From Calditrichia bacterium (lineage in GTDB: Bacteria; Calditrichota; Calditrichia; RBG-13-44-9; J075): 64,000 bases of DNA. The DNA lies in contig JANQQU010000086.1 in assembly GCA_028284905.1 (NCBI GenBank), positions 1 through 64,000 on the forward strand. Direction: 5' to 3'. How positions within the stretch are numbered: the first letter of the stretch is position 1; the number at the start of each line of letters is the position of its first letter. Of this stretch, positions 9,401-16,398 are shown one piece after another. Both the position numbers and the translations under genes were made by a program. The notes under the pieces were generated by a model that saw only the letters and a list, made by a program, of their open reading frames with translations, had not been told where the DNA came from and searched no databases.

Positions 9401-11390
9401 CGCCGCTCAAACCACTGAAATCGAATGCCAGATTTATGTTGTTAACGTCCATGTAATTGCCGGATCCAAAACCTGACATACTAACGGTGGCAGTATTAAA
9501 AAAAGGACCGACGCCTGTCTGAAATTCTTCCACAAAAACCCGAATACCATTTTCAGTGAATATCAGATCGCCCGGGCTGTTGCCGTGGGCACCACCATAC
9601 TGGGTGCCGACCGCCAGGTTGTTAAAGGTCACACAGTTGCTGTCTCCCTGGGAAGTGTCGAATACACAACTGGCCCAGGCCGTTTCCCAGCGGCCTTCTC
9701 CGGAAGCGGGGATCGTCGGCGACCCTTGCTCACCGGCATATTGATTAAATATCCAGAATGTGTTGTCATTGACGGGGTCCAATGCTGTACCGCTATAATC
9801 ACCCCAGCGGTTGCGTGGGTCGGTGCCAAATTTACGAACATAAGAATCTTCTCCCTCATGCACGATTTCGGTTGGCTGCAGGGCTAAGTCGCCGGACCGC
9901 AAGCCGGCAACATAAGCACCGACAAAAATCGACTGGGTACAGGCTGAGAAGCCGAATTTAGCGTCTCCACGACTATTTACTGCCAGGGAGGGATAGAAGG
10001 TATAGTTCGCCGAGGCGATATCTTCCGCACCAATGTCTCCTTCTGCGTGCAGGGTGATTGCTCCCGGCCCAGGTGCTGTATCCAGGCGAATCCAATGTGC
10101 GGTTGTTTGACCAACATCCGGGCCACTGTTCGGTTCGATTGTGGTAGTCATCCAAAGCCGGTCATCGCGCCAAACTGCATCTTGAATCCGGCGATCGAGC
10201 ACTTCAATTAGTTCGGAACTGCCGAACTGTGCGGCATCGTCTAAAGGCGGAAATCCAAAGGCGCCACCTAGATTTTCAATATCGCCGATGGTTACGAATT
10301 CGTGGATAAATATCGGGCCGAATCCGGCATTGCCGAGCGGGTCGTCTATCGTAATTACCTGAACTGCTTCCGGCATGCCTGCACCACCGAAAGTCAATCC
10401 GGAGTAAGAAACTAAGAAAGTACCGAGGGTGGATCCCGGGCCACCGACACCACCGGGACCAAAAACCAGGGCCGGCATAGTCGTGGTTGCGTTTTCCGGT
10501 TGGCCGGAGGCGGTGTATGGATCATGGGCAGTAACGCCTGCCGGGCCGCCATCATAAAACCCGCCACTTCCCGCCCCTTTGTCGACAATCCAGACGCGGG
10601 CACCGCCATATCCGCGGGGGTTAAACGCGAATTGGAACATATTTGCAGTAATGTAAACCGCTTCTTCGTCGATTTCAAAGCCGGGATAGTCGGCCCAGTG
10701 TTCTGTTCCGCCTATATTCATTTTGGCATCTATCGCGTAATAGTGCCATGAGGCAAATGTTAAATCTGCCGGCGAGCTGGTTTTTGAAACTGCCAGTAAA
10801 ATCCGGGAGATGTTGCCCGGATCTGGGTTGCTGCCAGTGTCTACTCTTTCCAAAGTTACTACTACAAATCGCTGATTATAATGATCGTAAACTATCTTGG
10901 GATCGAAAGTGAACGTAGTCGGCTCCAGTGGGGCAAAAAAATCTTTTAGTGCGTCCCGGTATAATAAAGCGCCGCTTTTATCTCGGCCTTCAATCATAAC
11001 ATTTACAACCGCAATTACGCGATCCCGGCCCGCAGCACCGATAGCATCCGGTGGAATAAAAAAGAATCCGGTCTCAGCGGCATTGTCGTCAAAATCGAAA
11101 CCTTCAAATGTGTTTAGAATTGTTTCCTGGGCAGGTGGCAAAAGTTTGCTCTTTTGATTAGGACCCGGCGTCAACCCTGGGAGCGGTTGAGAAGAATTAA
11201 TATACGAACCGCCCGAACGATCCGGGATCTGATCAGTCATTTGAAGATCGGCCGCGGTTGCTTTCTGCGCTTGGCCGTATATCGGTTGATTAAAATTCCA
11301 GCAAAGCATAAGCAGCATTATAATAGCTGCAAGGGAGAACGGTGTCTCCCGGTTAAAGATAGTGCTGATAATATTTTCTCGTTTGTACAT
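6435..11390 (-). CDS. Very large secreted protein with cohesin-like and dockerin-like regions and T9SS type-A C-terminal sorting domain
   Basis: 1651 aa; N-terminal signal; dockerin-like [22 protein letters not shown]; C-terminal [22 protein letters not shown]...[22 protein letters not shown]. Confidence 0.85.
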   Translation of the reverse strand: [1651 protein letters not shown]

Positions 11391-11770
11391 TAGTAATATC
11401 CTTCCCGATTTCAGGTGAAAATTATTTGATTAAGTAGTAATGTTTAGTCCAATACTCTTCGACTGTGATTATGCATCACATTTGATCACCCCATTTCATA
11501 TGGTTTGTTTTTGCTGGGTAGATTTATCGAAAATCGATGCTTCCGATCAGCGATGCTTAGGCTGCTTTTGTAGCAAACCAAAGTGATGACCCATCATTTA
11601 TAATTCATGGGCGAAAGATCGATTTTCTATGTTGAACTCTATATAGTCAAATTCCTTGCCAAGTTTATTGCATGGAATGGATAGGGGAAGGAGATGTCGG
11701 TAAGTGTATTTTTTAATGAGTTTACAGAGAGTGCTGTTGGGGGGGCTGCCAATTGATCTTTTTAAGAAAC

Positions 11771-11811
11771 ACTGTCGCTGATGACTGTATATACTGTCGT
11801 TAGCGACAGTG
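11771..11811 (-). terminator. Hairpin-forming inverted repeat downstream of sigma-54 activator, possible terminator
   Basis: ACTGTCGCT (11771-11779) pairs with AGCGACAGT (11802-11810), extended by one C/G pair; also ACTGTCG-TTAG-CGACAGT at 11793-11810. Confidence 0.4.
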
Positions 11812-11865
11812 GGGCAGGTTGAAATGTATCTGCAATAACGGCTTGGCCATATTAATTTCTCTCTG

Positions 11866-12843
11866 TTAAGAACGTTCCGGGCGAATACCATATTTTTTTA
11901 ATTTCAGGTGAAAATTTTTCTCCTGTATACCGGCACGTGTGGCTGCCTGACGAATAATGCCGTGACACTCCGCCAACACTTGTTTTAGATAGCGGATTTC
12001 AAAATTCTCAATTACTTTTTGTTTCTCGATATGAAAAGAACCCGGGTACTCAATGCCATTGGTGTGGTTGTATGGGGATAAGTTAATCTCCGGAGGAAGC
12101 AGGGATTTCTGGATCTCGGTGCCGTTACAGAAAATAACCATGCGGCGGATGATATTTTCCAATTCCCGCACATTGCCGGGATAATGATAATCTTGCAGCG
12201 CCGCTTCTACCGCAGCCGAGAGAGTCAGCGCCGGTTTATGAAATTCCCGGCAGGCCGCTGCCAGGAAATAATTCGCCAGAGGTAAAATATCATTCTTGCG
12301 TTCCCGCAGCGGTGGTAGCTGTAATCTTATCAGGTTTAAACGGTAATATAGGTCATCGCGAAATTTGCCTGTCGCTATCAATTTTTGCAGGGGTTGTTTG
12401 GAAGCCGCTACAATTCGCACATTACAATTCTTGCTGCATTCGCTGCCGAGCGGGCTAAATTCTCCCCACTGTAAAATACGCAGCAGTTTAACTTGCAAAT
12501 TGTAGCTCATATCGTCGATTTCATCGAGAAATATAGTGCCTTGGTTTGCCTGTTCGAATTTGCCTTTATGATCGCGGGAAGCGCCGGTAAATGCCCCTTT
12601 TTCATATCCGAAAAACTCGGACTCCAGTAAGTCATTTGGAATCGCTCCACAATTAACGCAGACCAAAGGGTGTTGACTACGCTTGCTATTTTTATGAATT
12701 GCGCGGGCGACCATTTCCTTGCCGGTGCCGGTTTCACCCTCCAGCAGAACTGTTGCATCTGTGTCGGCAATTTGGGAAATAGAATCCAGCACGTCTAAAA
12801 TTTGCGATGAATGACCGATAAAAGTATCCAATACTTGTGTCAT
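11866..12843 (-). CDS. Sigma-54-dependent transcriptional activator without N-terminal sensory domain
   Basis: 325 aa; GETGTGKE Walker A, GAFTGA loop (GYEKGAFTGASRDHKG), FLDEID, Fis-type HTH at C-terminus; AAA+ domain begins near residue 8. Confidence 0.9.
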   Translation of the reverse strand: MTQVLDTFIGHSSQILDVLDSISQIADTDATVLLEGETGTGKEMVARAIHKNSKRSQHPLVCVNCGAIPNDLLESEFFGYEKGAFTGASRDHKGKFEQANQGTIFLDEIDDMSYNLQVKLLRILQWGEFSPLGSECSKNCNVRIVAASKQPLQKLIATGKFRDDLYYRLNLIRLQLPPLRERKNDILPLANYFLAAACREFHKPALTLSAAVEAALQDYHYPGNVRELENIIRRMVIFCNGTEIQKSLLPPEINLSPYNHTNGIEYPGSFHIEKQKVIENFEIRYLKQVLAECHGIIRQAATRAGIQEKNFHLKLKKYGIRPERS

Positions 12844-12963
12844 TGAATACCTCCTTCACAGCTAAATAGGCGTTTTGACCTTGCCTGATGTATCGGGGTC
12901 TTTATTTATTTTAACCTGTCTTATACCTAATTAGATAAGCTGGCTAACCGAATTTCTCAAAAT

Positions 12964-12994
12964 AAAAAAAAACGCCGGGAAAGGCGCATTTTTT
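12964..12994 (-). terminator. Rho-independent terminator (stem flanked by A-run and T-run, so possibly bidirectional)
   Basis: aaaaaaaaaCGCCgggaaaGGCGcatttttt between the 13048 stop and the sigma-54 activator. Confidence 0.6.
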
Positions 12995-13047
12995 CGCAAC
13001 TGTGTTTCGTGGAATGAGGGAAATGGGGGATAAGTGGAAAAAAACGG

Positions 13048-13485
13048 TCAATAGATCATTTGTATCCGATTGTGTATATATGCGATTCGATCCAAAACAT
13101 AATGTAAAGTTGCATCCATGGAAGATTCACCACTGTTTAATGCCGCGGAAATCTGAAACGCAGCCTCGGTTAGAAAAGGGGAGAGGACACTTTCCACAGT
13201 TGCTTTTTCCACACCTTCGATTTTTTCCGCACAGCATTTTAGCTGATAGCGGCCTTTTACCAGAGCATTATGTATATCCGGATCATTGAGCGGCGTATCC
13301 AATAACTTACTCAAACGAGAAATCTCCAGCTGTAAAATAGATGGCGCCATTTGTAAAAACTCTTCCCAGCTGAGGAATTCCAACTCGTTCCAACCGGAGA
13401 GGTCTTTTCCAGACTTGGGTTGTTCGTTGTTCGTTGTTCGTTGTTCGTTGTTCGCTTCTTGCTCTTTTTTGATTTTTTGACTCAT
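13048..13485 (-). CDS. Conserved-looking helical protein of unknown function; start codon uncertain
   Basis: 145 aa; residues ANNEQRTTNNEQ are translation of a 5x heptanucleotide repeat. Confidence 0.5.
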   Translation of the reverse strand: MSQKIKKEQEANNEQRTTNNEQPKSGKDLSGWNELEFLSWEEFLQMAPSILQLEISRLSKLLDTPLNDPDIHNALVKGRYQLKCCAEKIEGVEKATVESVLSPFLTEAAFQISAALNSGESSMDATLHYVLDRIAYIHNRIQMIY

Positions 13486-13557
13486 GCTAATAACAATTCT
13501 TTTGTTGATTTGGGTAACTACTAACTAACAACGATGAACGAACAACGATCAACGATT
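13420..13557. repeat. Inverted pair of heptanucleotide tandem arrays: TTGTTCG x5 (13420-13454) and AACGANN-type x6 (13516-13557)
   Basis: Five exact TTGTTCG units; opposite arm AACTACT AACTAAC AACGATG AACGAAC AACGATC AACGATT. AACGAAC is a rotation of the reverse complement of TTGTTCG. Confidence 0.92.
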
Positions 13558-13565
13558 TTTCTTCA

Positions 13566-14816
13566 TTAGGTTGTCTTGCCACTGCGGAGTAATTTTAATA
13601 AAAATGGCAGTGAGATTAAGGCACAGAGAATCTCAAAAGTACCGGTTAACAAAAAGGTGTAACGATATGCATCGAGCAACGGCATCATATCAGCAAATAT
13701 CGTGTAAAGGGCGCCACCTAATAATGGGCCGACCACAAAACCAAGGGAGCCGGCAATGTTATATCCGGAAAAAGCAATACCATGGGTTTCCGGGGTAGAA
13801 AAGTCTTTGCACATTGTCAGAGTTGGTGCAAACATTGCCGCGCTAAATATACCGCTGGCGAGCATTGCAATCGTCAATCCGATGCCGCTTACATATCCAT
13901 AAGTCATAAAGACCAGCCCGAAAATAATACTGCCGATTACCATTAACCAGGTGCGGCCAATGCGGTCGGAGATTCGCCCAACGGGATAAGAGAGCAAGGC
14001 AAGCGGGATCAAAAAATAGGAAAGCTGCATGCCTCGTTCAGCTGGTGTGAATTGCAAAACATCGGTCATATAAATCGTAAATGTAGAAACAACGACGCCA
14101 ATACAAAGGCGATCGATAAAAGAATAGGTATAAGGCACAAGCATTTCCGGATGCTTTCGAACCATTGCCCGGATTTGGCTCATACGAGAGCCGCCTTTTT
14201 TCTCTTCCTGCTTTCGGGGAGGCGTGCGTAATAATGCCGCGATACAGGCCGCAAGAATAGAAAAAACTACAGCCGCCCATAATACCAGCTGAGAATCTTC
14301 CCCGGCGATGACACCGCCCATTGGCACGCCGATAGTGATGCCAAGAATGATGACGCCGCTTAATGCACCCATCATTCGGCCGGTTCGCCCTTCCTTGCTT
14401 AAATCTGCCGCCGTTGCCATCCAGGCGGTTAAGGCGGTTATATGCATCGCGCCTTCCAGGAAACGGGAAATCATCAGCATGGCAAAGCTGCCGGCTGTGG
14501 CCATTCCCCAAAAGCAAATCGCATTTCCTATGAGGGCAATGCCGATAATCCACTGCCGCTTGTTTACACGATCAATCAAGATGCCGGCAAAGGGAGCAAA
14601 AAGAATTCCCCCAAGCAGGCTGGTCGACATAAATGCATGTGCCCAGAAATTACTGACCGAAAAACGGATGCTAACAAGTTCCTTAAGTACCGGCACCAGT
14701 AGCGTTACCGGGATCATTGTCAGTAGAATGCCGCTGGCAATAATTCCGATCGTATAATTCGTCTGAAAAGCTGCGCGAGTATTGCTTGCCGGCCCTGTAG
14801 CGCCTGTATTGCTCAA
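13566..14816 (-). CDS. Major facilitator superfamily transporter
   Basis: 416 aa, about 12 TM; FAGILIDRVNKRQWI and YPVGRISDRIGRTW loops. Confidence 0.88.
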   Translation of the reverse strand: MSNTGATGPASNTRAAFQTNYTIGIIASGILLTMIPVTLLVPVLKELVSIRFSVSNFWAHAFMSTSLLGGILFAPFAGILIDRVNKRQWIIGIALIGNAICFWGMATAGSFAMLMISRFLEGAMHITALTAWMATAADLSKEGRTGRMMGALSGVIILGITIGVPMGGVIAGEDSQLVLWAAVVFSILAACIAALLRTPPRKQEEKKGGSRMSQIRAMVRKHPEMLVPYTYSFIDRLCIGVVVSTFTIYMTDVLQFTPAERGMQLSYFLIPLALLSYPVGRISDRIGRTWLMVIGSIIFGLVFMTYGYVSGIGLTIAMLASGIFSAAMFAPTLTMCKDFSTPETHGIAFSGYNIAGSLGFVVGPLLGGALYTIFADMMPLLDAYRYTFLLTGTFEILCALISLPFLLKLLRSGKTT

Positions 14817-14832
14817 TTAAAAAAATCCCTTT

Positions 14833-14925
14833 GTTGACAGTTATCAGTTGTCAGTGAACAGGTATCAGTTTGTCCTGATTATGACAGCTGTTCACTGATA
14901 ACTGCTAACTGATAACTGATATCTG
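14833..14925. repeat. Inverted heptanucleotide repeat element (GTTATCA-type / CTGATAA-type arms)
   Basis: GTTGACA GTTATCA GTTGTCA GTGAACA GGTATCA then CTGTTCA CTGATAA CTGCTAA CTGATAA CTGATAT; CAGTGAACAG (14852-14861) pairs with CTGTTCACTG (14888-14897). Confidence 0.88.
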
Positions 14926-15007
14926 TTTCTATATAATGATATTGGTTGTTAATCCTTCCTGATAGACATTCTCAGAATTGGAAAGAAACGCAGATTTAGC
15001 ACTGAAA

Positions 15008-16258
15008 TCAATCGCTTTTTTTTCGGGTGACGAAAGCGGGAATCTTCATATCTTTAAACATCTCCGGCCTGCCTTCACCGGCCATTGCTTCTTTCATTAA
15101 TTCCGGTGTAATGACCTGCACGGATTTCCGCTGAGCATAGGTTTCCAGTCCTTTTTTAACTTTGTTGCGAATAAAGGCAATCGGGATTCTTTCCAGGCGG
15201 GCTAATACTTCCGGCGTCCAGGTAAAGTTATTAAACTCGAGTGGCTGTCCGGTTGGTTGATAGGTGCAAGCCGGATCTTCCTGCAGCGGATCATCGAAGG
15301 CTGCATAGGCCCGGCAGCGGCAGCCGCCGCACAGTTCATTGAACTCGCAGGTACCGCAACGGCCTTTCAGCTGATCACGGTCTCGCAGGGACTGGAAAAT
15401 CGGAGAATGCTGCCAAATCTCGCTAAATGATTGTTCCAGCACATTCCCGGCTACCAGGGTCATGTAGGGGCAGGGGGTTACATCCCCTTCCGGGGTAATC
15501 CGGCAATATTCGGTGCCGGCCATACAGCCGCCGCTTTCCAGTCCACCCAAACCCAGCTCGTAAGAAATTTGTTTAAACTGTGGCGCACACTTCGAGCGGA
15601 CCAGCATCGGCTTGTATTGATCCTGGATTTGCACGAGATGCCGTAACATTTCATCAGTGCGTTGCGCAGTAAGATCGTTCATTTCTTCACCACGACCGGT
15701 TTGGACCAAAAAGTATAAATTGAAGGACCAGGCACCTTTATCCCGGGCAAATTGCAGCAGCTCGGGAATTTCCTCATAATTGGATTCCATTACTGTCGAC
15801 TGGACTAACACTTCCAGCCCATGGGCCCGGCAGGTATCCAGTGCACGCACAGAATATTCCCAGGAATTGGGGCCGCCACGGAAGCTGTTATGTTTTTCCG
15901 GGTGAATGGAGTCGATGCTAATGCCGACACCTTTTACCCCGCACTCGAGCATCTTTTCCGCCACCCGGTCGTTAATCAGTACACCATTCGTACCCATCAC
16001 GACCCAAAAGCCGTATTCGGAGGCACGCTTCGCAATCTGGAAGATATCCTTGCGCATCAATGGCTCGCCGCCGGTGAGAATAATCATCTCCGTGCCGAGT
16101 TCTTTCATGTCATCGAGAAGCGCCAGGCATTCATCGGTAGAAAGCTCATACCCGGCTTTTTTGCCGGCTTCCATATAACAATGGGGGCAACGAAGATTGC
16201 ATTTTTTAGTAAGGTTCCAGGAAACCAGGGAAGGCTTGAAGGGCAGTGTTGTGGTCAT
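15008..16258 (-). CDS. Radical SAM/SPASM protein with C-terminal PCP_red domain
   Basis: 416 aa; CNLRCPHC cluster motif; GGEPL; SPASM Cys (CGTCEFNELCGGCRCRAYA); C-terminal FTWTPEVLARLERIPIAFIRNKVKKGLETYA. Confidence 0.88.
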   Translation of the reverse strand: MTTTLPFKPSLVSWNLTKKCNLRCPHCYMEAGKKAGYELSTDECLALLDDMKELGTEMIILTGGEPLMRKDIFQIAKRASEYGFWVVMGTNGVLINDRVAEKMLECGVKGVGISIDSIHPEKHNSFRGGPNSWEYSVRALDTCRAHGLEVLVQSTVMESNYEEIPELLQFARDKGAWSFNLYFLVQTGRGEEMNDLTAQRTDEMLRHLVQIQDQYKPMLVRSKCAPQFKQISYELGLGGLESGGCMAGTEYCRITPEGDVTPCPYMTLVAGNVLEQSFSEIWQHSPIFQSLRDRDQLKGRCGTCEFNELCGGCRCRAYAAFDDPLQEDPACTYQPTGQPLEFNNFTWTPEVLARLERIPIAFIRNKVKKGLETYAQRKSVQVITPELMKEAMAGEGRPEMFKDMKIPAFVTRKKSD

Positions 16259-16300
16259 AATGCGTGTTTAAAACCTTTCGAATCAATCAAAACTTTATTA

Positions 16301-16384
16301 AAAAGACGGCCGCTTGGGCCGCCTTTTAATTTATATAAAAACAAAAAACTATCGCAAGTTTCTCCGGCCACTTTGCCGGAGAAA
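16301..16384 (-). terminator. Two tandem hairpin terminators downstream of the cytochrome operon
   Basis: TTTCTCCGGC/GCCGGAGAAA (16359-16368/16375-16384) and AAAAGACGGCC/GGCCGCCTTTT (16301-16311/16317-16327). Confidence 0.7.
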
Positions 16385-16398
16385 TGCACGCTTCAATA

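Noticed and set aside
11391-11865. Sigma-54 (-24/-12) promoter for the giant secreted gene
   Set aside because: No sequence with both GG and GC elements at correct spacing found by eye.
11598-11891. 97-aa minus-strand ORF after the sigma-54 activator
   Set aside because: Overlaps the activator's 3' end and the hairpin region; composition non-protein-like.
13420-14925. Possible CRISPR array from clustered repeats
   Set aside because: Units are 7 nt, contiguous, without 25-40-nt spacers; no cas genes in the window.
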